Positions 1 through 5,832 of a DNA stretch of 5,989 bases are shown here, piece after piece. The stretch is from NCBI GenBank assembly GCA_902478885.1, contig CABSMS010000107.1:1-5989 (forward strand), given 5' to 3'. The notes under the pieces were generated by a model. The model was given only the letters and a program-made list of their open reading frames with translations. It was not told where the DNA came from and did not search any database. Numbering within the stretch: the first letter of the stretch is position 1; each line of letters begins with the position of its first letter. Source of the DNA: an uncultured Collinsella sp. Its GTDB lineage: Bacteria > Actinomycetota > Coriobacteriia > Coriobacteriales > Coriobacteriaceae. Both the position numbers and the translations under genes were made by a program.

Positions 1-248
1 AACACCATATTTGGGAGATTGCGCACCAGCAGCAGCGTCTTAACGCCGCCGGACAGTTCGAGTGGGGTGATCGAGCCCAGCTGTTTGCTTACGATGTTGT
101 GGGGACCGATGAGCTCTGATCCGTCCACGCTTTTAATAATCTGTGCGGCCATAGGGTCTTCGAACCATGAGTCCAAGTATGAGTTCCTAAAATAGGTTTC
201 GGTATCGTAGATGGAACCGGGGTAATCCCCCAGATGGATGCTTAACAT
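1..248 (-). CDS. DUF4869-like protein, N-terminal part (runs off the window)
   Basis: The frame opens with an ATG at 248 and stays open for 82 codons to the left edge, so the C-terminus is missing. The product starts MLSIHLGDYPGSIYDTETYF and later contains IGPHNIVSKQLGSITP and LSGGVKTLLLV (about residues 47-75). This pattern (MLxIxxGD at the start, a Y-F/W-rich segment, then LSGGVKTL) matches my memory of the DUF4869 family of small, uncharacterised bacterial proteins; that family match needs a profile search. I see no signal peptide or membrane segment in this part. A GGAG ribosome binding site (255-258) lies 6 nt before the ATG, and a TATAAT box lies further upstream. By my count 1-240 is about 52% G+C, clearly below the neighbouring aro genes, so it may have a different history. 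Its function is unknown, and nothing links it to aromatic biosynthesis except position. Confidence 0.7.
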   Translation of the reverse strand, partial: MLSIHLGDYPGSIYDTETYFRNSYLDSWFEDPMAAQIIKSVDGSELIGPHNIVSKQLGSITPLELSGGVKTLLLVRNLPNMV

Positions 249-279
249 GCGCGTCTCCAGACGTTGTGCGACTGCAATG

Positions 280-308
280 ATTATATGCCAGTAATAAAGT
301 GCCGCCAG
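280..308 (-). promoter_or_regulatory. Putative sigma70-type promoter for the DUF4869-like gene
   Basis: On the minus strand a perfect TATAAT (280-285) lies 31 nt upstream of the ATG at 248. Seventeen bases further upstream is CTGGCG (303-308), a poor -35 match with 3 of 6 consensus bases. Transcription would be expected to start near 273. The weak -35 falls inside the hairpin at 292-343, so terminator and promoter overlap. The -10 box is convincing; the -35 assignment is tentative. Confidence 0.5.
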
Positions 309-343
309 TAGCGAGGTTGCTGCTAGCGGCACTGGCATTATTA
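292..343 (-). terminator. Probable rho-independent terminator of the aro operon
   Basis: Arms 298-312 and 319-333 form a 15-position stem with two non-Watson-Crick positions, closed by a 6-nt loop (313-318). The stem extends with TAATAA (292-297) pairing to TTATTA (338-343) across a 4-nt bulge at 334-337. Read on the minus strand, the GC-rich stem is followed by TTATTA, a short U-rich run, about 45 nt after the aroQ stop. This fits the end of the aro transcript. The T-run is interrupted, so termination efficiency is uncertain. The plus strand also ends in ATTATTA, so the hairpin could act in both directions. Confidence 0.6.
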
Positions 344-378
344 GCGTGTGAATCGCGTTGATGGATTTGCTCGCGAGG

Positions 379-816
379 CTACTTTTCGAGATGCTCCCTC
401 AGCAGCTCCAGCGCGTGGGCGTAGCCCTGGAGGCCCTCGCCGGTTATGGTGGCGAAGCAGGCTAGGCGTGCGTAGCTCACCTGGCGGAAGTCCTCGCGCG
501 TCTCTAGGGCACTGATGTGTACCTCGACGGCAGGGATGGCGACGGCCTTGAGTGCATCGAGGATCGCCACGCTCGTGTGCGTGTAGGCGGCCGGGTTGAT
601 GACGATGCCTTCGACCTTCCCGTAGGCCTCTTGGATCTTGTCGACGATGCTGCCCTCGTGGTTGGACTGGAAAACCTCGATCTCGTCGAAGCCCTGTGCG
701 GCGCCTGCTTCCTGGCAGATCTGCACTAAGCGGTCGTAGTTGTCGCTGCCATAGATGCCCGGCTCGCGAATGCCGAGCATGTTGAGGTTGGGGCCGTTGA
801 TGACGAGTGCTTTCAT
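379..816 (-). CDS. aroQ: 3-dehydroquinate dehydratase, type II
   Basis: This 145-residue protein is the usual size for the small, dodecameric type II dehydroquinase. The enzyme removes water from 3-dehydroquinate to give 3-dehydroshikimate, step 3 of the shikimate pathway, in the cytoplasm. Family motifs run the whole length: NGPNLNMLGIREPGIYG (7-23), QSNHEGSIVDKIQ (50-62), INPAAYTHTSVAILDAL (73-89) and VEVHISALETREDFR (97-111). By homology the catalytic base is Tyr22 in the flexible loop that also holds Arg17. Asn74, His80, His100 and Arg111 match the substrate-binding and catalytic residues of the family. One oddity is that the usual HxSN reads HISA, so Ala103 replaces an Asn that is common in the family. 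The ATG is supported by AAGGAAG (822-828), 5 nt upstream, and by a start that matches the family's. It is the last gene of the operon, 64 nt after aroEK. Confidence 0.96.
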   Translation of the reverse strand: MKALVINGPNLNMLGIREPGIYGSDNYDRLVQICQEAGAAQGFDEIEVFQSNHEGSIVDKIQEAYGKVEGIVINPAAYTHTSVAILDALKAVAIPAVEVHISALETREDFRQVSYARLACFATITGEGLQGYAHALELLREHLEK

Positions 817-837
817 GGTTGCTTCCTTTGCGATTGG

Positions 838-878
838 AAAACCACCACAAAGGTGCCTGTCCCCTTTGTGGTGGTTTT
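838..878. repeat. Perfect 16-bp inverted repeat between aroEK and aroQ
   Basis: Arms 838-853 and 863-878 are perfect reverse complements, separated by a 9-nt loop (854-862). The arms read AAAACCACCACAAAGG and its complement. The element starts 2 nt after the aroEK stop and ends before the aroQ ribosome binding site. On the minus strand the stem finishes in GGTTTTCC, so it could work as a weak intrinsic terminator or as a processing or stabilising hairpin at the 3' end of the aroEK message. The minus-strand core contains GGGGACAGGCACC. From memory, similar GGGGACAGG-containing palindromes are scattered in other gut bacterial genomes, so a REP-like dispersed repeat is an alternative. Confidence 0.8.
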
Positions 879-880
879 GG

Positions 881-2131
881 TTAGAGAGCGGATGGGAGGG
901 TGTCGAGGAGGGCTTGGGCGGTGTTGGCGGCGCAATCGCGTGAGTCGATGATGTAGTCGGCCCAGGCGCGGTAGCGTGGCATGCGCTGCTTGGCCAGCTT
1001 ATCGATCCCGTCGCGCGCGGTGATGGGGCGGCCCTTGTGGGCGAGCTCGTCGAGCTTGCGGTTGAGCATCACAATCTGGCAGTTCTGGTGCAGCAGCGGG
1101 TAGTTCTCGTCGCGTGTGACCACGCCGCCGCCGGTGGAGAGCACCAGGCCGCTGCGCTTGGAGATGTCGGCCAGCGCAGCCGTCTCCTGTTCGCGGAAGG
1201 CCGCCTCGCCGCGCTCGACGATAAAGTCGGCACAGGGCATGCCCAGACGCTCCTCGAGCGCGCGATCCAAGTCGATGTGCTCGCGACCCGTGAGCTGGGC
1301 GATCTGCTCGCCCACGCGGGTCTTGCCCGAGCCCGGCATGCCAATCAGCGCGATGTTCTGCTCGCGGCGGGACAGACGCTCCGTAACGTCCAAGATACGC
1401 TTGCGCGGGGTAGCTTGGCCGGTGTAACGCTCTACAGCCTGTGCCGCCTGGGCGACAAGCATGAGCAGGCCGCCGATGCAGGGGATGCCGCGGCGCTCGG
1501 CCTCGAGCATCAGACCCGTGCGGGCGGGGTTGTAGACAATGTCGATGACGCCCTCGAGCGCATCGAGGCCTTCGAGCGTGCAGGGAGCGTCGGGGCAGTG
1601 GGGGAACATACCGGCGGGCGTGCAGTTGACGAGCAGCGTTGCATCGGACTGCTGAGCGATGTTGCTGTAATTGACCTCGCTCGTGCGACCCACGGGTACG
1701 ACGATGGCGCCCAGATCTCCGAGCACCATACTGGCCGTAGTACCCGCGCCACCGGTGGCACCGAGCACGAGGGCCTTCTTGCCGGCAACCTCTACGCCCA
1801 ACTCCTCAACTAGGCACTGAAAACCGAAATAGTCAGTGTTGTCACCGCGCAGGCGGCCGTCGGGCAAGCGTGTGATGGTGTTAACGTTGCCCATGCGCTC
1901 GGCCAGCGGGCTCAGCTCGTCCAGGTATTCCATGACGGCGCGCTTGTAGGGAATGGTCACATTGGTGCCTTCCCACTCGTCGCCGGTCATAAAGGCCGCG
2001 AGGTCCTCGGGCTCGCGCTCAAATCGCACGTACTCAAGCCCAGCGAGCTCCTTGTAGATGGTCGGGGTGTAGCTGTGGCCCAGCACACGGCCCAGAACGC
2101 CGTAGGGACGAGTTGCTGCGGAATCGGTCAT
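881..2131 (-). CDS. Bifunctional shikimate dehydrogenase / shikimate kinase (AroE-AroK fusion)
   Basis: The 416-residue protein joins two consecutive enzymes. Residues 1 to about 250 are shikimate dehydrogenase (3-dehydroshikimate to shikimate with NADPH): GHSYTP (18-23), NVTIPYK (57-63, catalytic Lys63), GNVNT (81-85), GDNTDYFGF (96-104, catalytic Asp100), the nucleotide-binding LVLGATGGAG (121-130), VNCTPAGMFP (168-177) and GGLLMLVAQAAQA (220-232). Residues from about 258 are shikimate kinase (shikimate plus ATP to shikimate 3-phosphate): Walker A GMPGSGKT (264-271), DLD (287-289), GEAAFREQE (308-316, shikimate-binding Arg313), TGGG (333-336) and the lid GRP (367-369). The linker is short and the reading frame unbroken, so this is a true fusion. 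The Rossmann loop reads GATGGAG instead of the commoner GAGGAA. The ATG directly follows the pheA stop (TAGATG), with GGAGGT (2139-2144) inside the end of pheA, which suggests translational coupling. Confidence 0.96.
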   Translation of the reverse strand: MTDSAATRPYGVLGRVLGHSYTPTIYKELAGLEYVRFEREPEDLAAFMTGDEWEGTNVTIPYKRAVMEYLDELSPLAERMGNVNTITRLPDGRLRGDNTDYFGFQCLVEELGVEVAGKKALVLGATGGAGTTASMVLGDLGAIVVPVGRTSEVNYSNIAQQSDATLLVNCTPAGMFPHCPDAPCTLEGLDALEGVIDIVYNPARTGLMLEAERRGIPCIGGLLMLVAQAAQAVERYTGQATPRKRILDVTERLSRREQNIALIGMPGSGKTRVGEQIAQLTGREHIDLDRALEERLGMPCADFIVERGEAAFREQETAALADISKRSGLVLSTGGGVVTRDENYPLLHQNCQIVMLNRKLDELAHKGRPITARDGIDKLAKQRMPRYRAWADYIIDSRDCAANTAQALLDTLPSAL

Positions 2132-3277
2132 CTAGAGCACCTCCGTGTAGCTGCCAAAGTAGGTGAAGCTCTCGCACACGTCGTCGATGGAATCGAGCAG
2201 GTCGTCGAGGGCCTTGCTGCCAAAGGGGCAGTCCAGGTCAAAGTAGAACATAAACTCAAAGTCGCGGCCGGGGATGGGACGGCTCTCGAGCTTGATGAGG
2301 TTGATGTTGAGCGCATAGAAGCGCTCGAGCACGCGGTAGAGGGCGCCCGGCTCATTGGCCGTGGTGATCATGAGCGAGGTACGGTTGGCACCGGGATAAA
2401 CGCGCGGCTCGCGGCTGATGACGACAAAGCGTGTGTAGTTGTTGTCCGAGTCCTGGATGTTGGGCTCCAGCACCTCCAGGCCATAGAGTGCCGCGCAGCT
2501 GCGCGATGCGATGGCAGCAACATCGGTGCGCTCGGAGCTGGCGACCATTTCGGCCGACATGGCCGTGTTGGGGTACTTGGTGGCGTGCAGGCCGTGGCGC
2601 TCGATAAAGCTAGCGCACTGCGCGATGGCCTGACCGTGGCTGTAGACCTCGCGCACGTCGGCGAGCTCGGTGCCGGGTTTGACGAGTAAGTTGTGATCGA
2701 TCTTGAGTCGCAGCGAGCGCGCGATGTGGAAGTCGAACTGGGCGAGCAGGTCGTAGACGGCGTTGACCGAGCCGGCGGTGGAGTTCTCGATGGGCAGCAC
2801 GCCAAACTCGCAGAAGCCGTCGCGCACAGCGCGCATGACGCCCTCGAAGGTCTCGAAAAAAGCGATGTCGGGCACGTCGAAGAGTTTGCACGCGGCGATC
2901 TGGCTATAGGCACCTTCCACGCCCTGGCAGGCAACGGTGGCCGTTTGAGGGAAGGGCGTGTCAAAGGCTGCAGCCGTGGCGTGGGCCTTTTGCGAGACGG
3001 TGATGCCCTTGAGCTCGTTGATGTAGCGCTGCTGCTCGGCCTTGCTCATGCTCATGAGGAGACGGAACAGGGCGATGGTCTGTGCCTCGTAGCGCTCGGG
3101 CGCGCGGCTGGCGAGGTTGTTGAGCTTGGAGCGCTCGCGGGCGGGGTCGAAGACGGCCTTGCCCATCTCGATTTTTGACTTGGCGACCTCGGTGGCAATG
3201 TCCATGCGCTCGACAAAGCTGTTGAGGAGCGTGGTGTCGATGCCATCGATGGCCTGGCGGATGTCAGCAAGGTCCAT
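2132..3277 (-). CDS. pheA: Bifunctional chorismate mutase / prephenate dehydratase (P-protein)
   Basis: The 381-residue P-protein converts chorismate to prephenate and then to phenylpyruvate, the phenylalanine branch. Residues 1-90 are an AroQ-class chorismate mutase; aligned to E. coli PheA they keep Arg7, Arg24, Lys35, Asp44, Arg47, Glu48 and Gln82. Residues 112 to about 286 are prephenate dehydratase: QGVEGAYSQIAA (118-129), GVLPIENSTAGSV (159-171), SHGQAIAQC (213-221) and NNYTRF (278-283), whose Thr281 is the catalytic residue of the family. An ACT domain follows, with GAL (310-312) and ESRP (330-333), the phenylalanine-binding motifs of E. coli PheA, so feedback inhibition by phenylalanine is likely. 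The frame is open up to 3340, but the extra 21 codons lie in the intergenic palindrome and do not resemble the family. I chose the ATG at 3277, which has AAAGGGG (3283-3289) 5 nt upstream and begins MDLADIRQAIDGID as expected. Confidence 0.95.
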   Translation of the reverse strand: MDLADIRQAIDGIDTTLLNSFVERMDIATEVAKSKIEMGKAVFDPARERSKLNNLASRAPERYEAQTIALFRLLMSMSKAEQQRYINELKGITVSQKAHATAAAFDTPFPQTATVACQGVEGAYSQIAACKLFDVPDIAFFETFEGVMRAVRDGFCEFGVLPIENSTAGSVNAVYDLLAQFDFHIARSLRLKIDHNLLVKPGTELADVREVYSHGQAIAQCASFIERHGLHATKYPNTAMSAEMVASSERTDVAAIASRSCAALYGLEVLEPNIQDSDNNYTRFVVISREPRVYPGANRTSLMITTANEPGALYRVLERFYALNINLIKLESRPIPGRDFEFMFYFDLDCPFGSKALDDLLDSIDDVCESFTYFGSYTEVL

Positions 3278-3298
3278 AGGGACCCCTTTCACGTGTCG

Positions 3299-3374
3299 GT
3301 GATTTTTCTGGGACGGGGATAAAAAAATCATTAGGTACACAATGATTTTTTAATCCCCGTCCCAGAAAAATCAC
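3299..3374. repeat. 34-bp near-perfect palindrome between aroC and pheA
   Basis: Arms 3299-3332 and 3341-3374 are reverse complements over 34 positions with one mismatch (A3321 against A3352), around an 8-nt loop (3333-3340). The arm contains, in order, GTGATTTTTCTGGGACGGGG and ATAAAAAAATCATT. As RNA it would fold into one long hairpin in the aroC-pheA spacer, ending about 20 nt before the pheA start. No clean U-run follows the full stem on either strand, so it is not a textbook terminator. It could instead be a processing or stability element in the polycistronic message, or a palindromic dispersed repeat (REP or MITE-like). It has no coding capacity, and I see no target-site duplication that proves insertion. 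Confidence 0.88.
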
Positions 3375-3385
3375 TGGGTGGGCGT

Positions 3386-3405
3386 GGGGGCCGGAGTTGG
3401 CCCCC
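3386..3405. other. Small GC hairpin just after the aroC stop
   Basis: GGGGGCC (3386-3392) pairs perfectly with GGCCCCC (3399-3405) across the 6-nt loop GGAGTT. It begins 8 nt after the aroC stop codon on the minus strand. No T-run follows on that strand, so it is more likely a 3' stabilising or pausing hairpin than an intrinsic terminator of aroC. On the plus strand it is followed by GGAGATTTTTA, which is more terminator-like, but I see no plus-strand gene that needs one. Confidence 0.45.
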
Positions 3406-3413
3406 GGAGATTT

Positions 3414-4511
3414 TTAGAGCTGTCCTGCGTCCTCGAGGAGGGCGTCCCAGATGGCGAGGGCGGCGGCTGCTTCGGCTACGGGGACGGCTCGGGGGACGAT
3501 GCAGGGATCGTGACGGCCGTGGACCGAGAGCTCGGCATTTTCCATGGCGTCCATGTCTACGGTCTGCTGCTCGCGGCCAATTGAGGGCGTCGGCTTTACG
3601 GCCATGCGCCACATGACGGGCGCGCCGGTCGAAATACCGCCCAGGATGCCGCCGGCGTTATTGGACTCGACCTCGATCTCGCCGGTTTCGGCGTCGATGC
3701 GATACGGGTCATTGTTCTCGCTGCCGCGCATGGCGGCGACGGCAAAGCCCATGCCAAACTCCACGCCCTTTACGGCGGGAATGCCAAACGCGATTTGCGC
3801 GATGCGGTTCTCGATGCCGTCGAACATGGGGTCGCCGATGCCTGCGGGAAGCCCGTAAATGCCGCACTCCACGATGCCGCCGATACTGTCGAGTTCGTCG
3901 CGCGCGGCTAGGATTTCCTCGCGCATACGGCCGGCTGCGGCGGCGTCAATGCACGGCAGATCGTTCGTAAGGATCGCCTTGCGGTCGGCCTCGCGATAGA
4001 CCATATCGTCCATCGGCAGGTCGGAGATGCCGCCGATCTGCGCGACGTGCGCCATGACCTGAATACCGCGGGCCTCGAGTGCCTGCAGCGCAATGCCGCC
4101 GGCGATGCATAAGGGTGCCGTTAGGCGACCGGAAAAATGACCGCCACCAGCGACATCGTGCATGTTGCGATACTTCACGCGCGCGGGAAAGTCTGCGTGC
4201 CCGGGGCGTGGTTTGCGGCGCAGCTCGGAATAGTCCTTGGAGCGCGTGTTAGTGTTTTCGATAATTGCGGCTATGGGTGCGCCGGTGGTGTGTCCATCGA
4301 CCACACCGGCAATGATATGCGCGGCGTCGGCCTCGCGGCGCTTGGTCGCGGTCTCGTCGCGGCCGGGGGCGCGACGGTCAAGGAAGGCCTGCAGCTTCTC
4401 CTGGTCCACGGCGATGCCCGCCGGGATGCCATCGAGCGAGCAGCCGATAGCGGGGGAGTGCGACTGGCCGAAGATGCTCAGATGCAATACGTTGCCAAAG
4501 GTCGAGGACAT
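3414..4511 (-). CDS. aroC: Chorismate synthase
   Basis: This 365-residue protein has the normal length for the FMN-dependent enzyme that removes phosphate from EPSP to make chorismate, the last common step of the pathway. Visible family regions are GQSHSPAIG (15-23, catalytic His18), RRAPGRDETATKRREAD (46-62), RPGHADF (102-108), GGGHFSGRLTA (122-132, second catalytic His125), SNNAGGILGGISTGAP in the C-terminal half, and RHDPCIVPRAVPVAEA (333-348). The first signature is unusual: the common G-[DES]-S-H-[GC] reads G-Q-S-H-S here, and the common GGRSSARET region reads GGHFSGRLT. I recall similar variants in Clostridia and Coriobacteria, so this looks like a lineage type and not damage. The ATG lies 1 nt after the aroA stop. 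Its ribosome binding site GGAGG (4518-4522) is formed by the glutamate codons that end aroA, which suggests coupled translation. Confidence 0.96.
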   Translation of the reverse strand: MSSTFGNVLHLSIFGQSHSPAIGCSLDGIPAGIAVDQEKLQAFLDRRAPGRDETATKRREADAAHIIAGVVDGHTTGAPIAAIIENTNTRSKDYSELRRKPRPGHADFPARVKYRNMHDVAGGGHFSGRLTAPLCIAGGIALQALEARGIQVMAHVAQIGGISDLPMDDMVYREADRKAILTNDLPCIDAAAAGRMREEILAARDELDSIGGIVECGIYGLPAGIGDPMFDGIENRIAQIAFGIPAVKGVEFGMGFAVAAMRGSENNDPYRIDAETGEIEVESNNAGGILGGISTGAPVMWRMAVKPTPSIGREQQTVDMDAMENAELSVHGRHDPCIVPRAVPVAEAAAALAIWDALLEDAGQL

Positions 4512-4512
4512 G

Positions 4513-5832
4513 CTATTCCTCCTCGAGCGTGACCTTGCCGCCCAACAGGCGGTAGTGGTCGAAGAAATCGGGATAGGACTTGTTGACGGCCTCGGCGCCG
4601 TGGATCACGACCTCGCCGGTGGCGCGACTTGCGGCGATGGCTGCCATCATGGCGATGCGGTGGTCGTTGTGCGAATCGACCTCGCCGCCGGTAAGGGCAT
4701 CGACACCCTTGATGATGAGGTCATCGCCGGCAATGCGCACCTGTGCGCCCAGCGCGGTGAGCTCGCGGGTGGTGGTGACCAGGCGGTCGGATTCCTTGAT
4801 ACGCAGACGGGCGCAATCGCGGATAAAGGTGCGGCCCTGTGCCAGCGAGGCCACGGCCGAGATAACAGGCACAAGGTCGGGAATGTCGTGGGCACTCATC
4901 TCGAAGCCGGCGAGCTTGTCGGACTGCACGGTGGCGGCGTTGGTGGAGCGCACGATGCGGGCGCCAAAGCGCGAAAGCGCGGCAAGCACGTTGCGGTCGC
5001 CCTGTGCGGAGCTCAGGGACACACCCTCGACGGTGATGGGGTCGGTGCCGATGGCGCCGGCGCACAGCCAAAAGGCGGCGTTGGACCAGTCGCCCTCGAC
5101 GGCTACGCTGCCGGGCGTGCGATACGAGCCACTGCTCACACGGAAGTTCGTGACCTCGGGCTGGCCGTCCCGGGCGGGAATACGCTCGACGTTGACCTCG
5201 ACGCCAAAGGCCTTCATGGCCTGGATCGTCAAGTTGATGTAGGGGCGGCTCTCAATGAGGCCGGTCACCTGCACGCAGGAGGGCTGGGCGAGCAACGGGG
5301 CTGCCAACAGCAGGCCCGAGATGTACTGCGAGCTCACGTTGCCCGGCAGCACAAAGGTGCCCGGGCGCATGCGTCCACTCGTCTTGAGCGGAAAACCGCC
5401 CAGACCCTGTAGGTCGCAGCCGGCGGCGATAATCTCGTCCGAGAGCGGGGACAGCGGGCGGGCGCCAAGGCGGCCCTGGCCCACGAAGGTGGCATCCGCA
5501 CCCAGCGCGCAGGCGACGGGCAACATAAAGCGGAGCGTGGAGCCGCTTTCGCCGCAGTCGAGCGTGCCGCCGGCAAGGGCCTTGAGCAGGCCAAACTCAA
5601 CACTCTTCATAGTGGGATGGACCTGGAAGCCATCCTCGACGGTCTCGATGCGAGCGCCCAGTGCCGTAAGGCAACGCACCGTAGCCTCGATGTCGGCGCA
5701 GGTGGTGTTGCAGGTAACGTGCGTCTCGCCGTTGGCAAGCGCAGCGCAGATGATCAGGCGATGCGCCATCGACTTGGATGCGATGGCGGGAACGGTGCCC
5801 TTAAGCGGGGACGGGGTGATGCGGGCTAGCAT
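4513..5832 (-). CDS. aroA: 3-phosphoshikimate 1-carboxyvinyltransferase (EPSP synthase)
   Basis: This 439-residue enzyme joins phosphoenolpyruvate to shikimate 3-phosphate to give EPSP (step 6) and is the target of glyphosate in sensitive organisms. Motifs in order are SKSMAHR (19-25), LDCGESGSTLRF (91-102), SSQYISGLLLA (167-177), SRPYINLT (195-202), EGDWSNAAFWL (246-256), DIPDLVPV (316-323, catalytic Asp319), LRIKESDRL (343-351, Glu347), DHRIAMM (390-396) and KSYPDFF (418-424). Both halves of the inside-out alpha/beta barrel are complete. The phosphoenolpyruvate/glyphosate loop differs from E. coli LGNAGTAMRP: Gly97 matches Gly96, but Ser98 and Phe102 stand where E. coli has Thr97 and Pro101. 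Glyphosate response therefore cannot be read off directly. The ATG lies inside the last codons of aroB (7-nt overlap), with GGGAG (5843-5847) 10 nt upstream. Confidence 0.96.
   Translation of the reverse strand: MLARITPSPLKGTVPAIASKSMAHRLIICAALANGETHVTCNTTCADIEATVRCLTALGARIETVEDGFQVHPTMKSVEFGLLKALAGGTLDCGESGSTLRFMLPVACALGADATFVGQGRLGARPLSPLSDEIIAAGCDLQGLGGFPLKTSGRMRPGTFVLPGNVSSQYISGLLLAAPLLAQPSCVQVTGLIESRPYINLTIQAMKAFGVEVNVERIPARDGQPEVTNFRVSSGSYRTPGSVAVEGDWSNAAFWLCAGAIGTDPITVEGVSLSSAQGDRNVLAALSRFGARIVRSTNAATVQSDKLAGFEMSAHDIPDLVPVISAVASLAQGRTFIRDCARLRIKESDRLVTTTRELTALGAQVRIAGDDLIIKGVDALTGGEVDSHNDHRIAMMAAIAASRATGEVVIHGAEAVNKSYPDFFDHYRLLGGKVTLEEE

Noticed and set aside
1037..1813. Plus-strand open frame of 258 codons opposite aroEK
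   Set aside because: It is antisense to the fusion gene, low in complexity and rich in Ala, Gly and Leu, with no recognisable motif. It is a composition shadow.
3278..3340. Extended pheA start at 3340, adding 21 N-terminal residues
   Set aside because: The added codons fall in the palindrome and are unlike the family N-terminus. The ATG at 3277 has a good ribosome binding site and begins right at the chorismate mutase helix.
3278..3413. Phenylalanine leader peptide, attenuator or T-box before pheA
   Set aside because: I see no short Phe-rich frame with its own ribosome binding site and no T-box motifs. The spacer is accounted for by the palindrome and the small hairpin.
4237..5412. Long plus-strand open frame (391 codons) opposite aroC and aroA
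   Set aside because: It lies antisense to two clear enzymes. High-GC coding DNA commonly leaves such open frames on the other strand, the translation resembles no family, and it crosses a gene boundary.
5803..5820. Third copy of the GGGACGGGG core inside the start of aroA
   Set aside because: It lies in coding sequence and is not palindromic. Runs like this arise easily in GC-rich codons.
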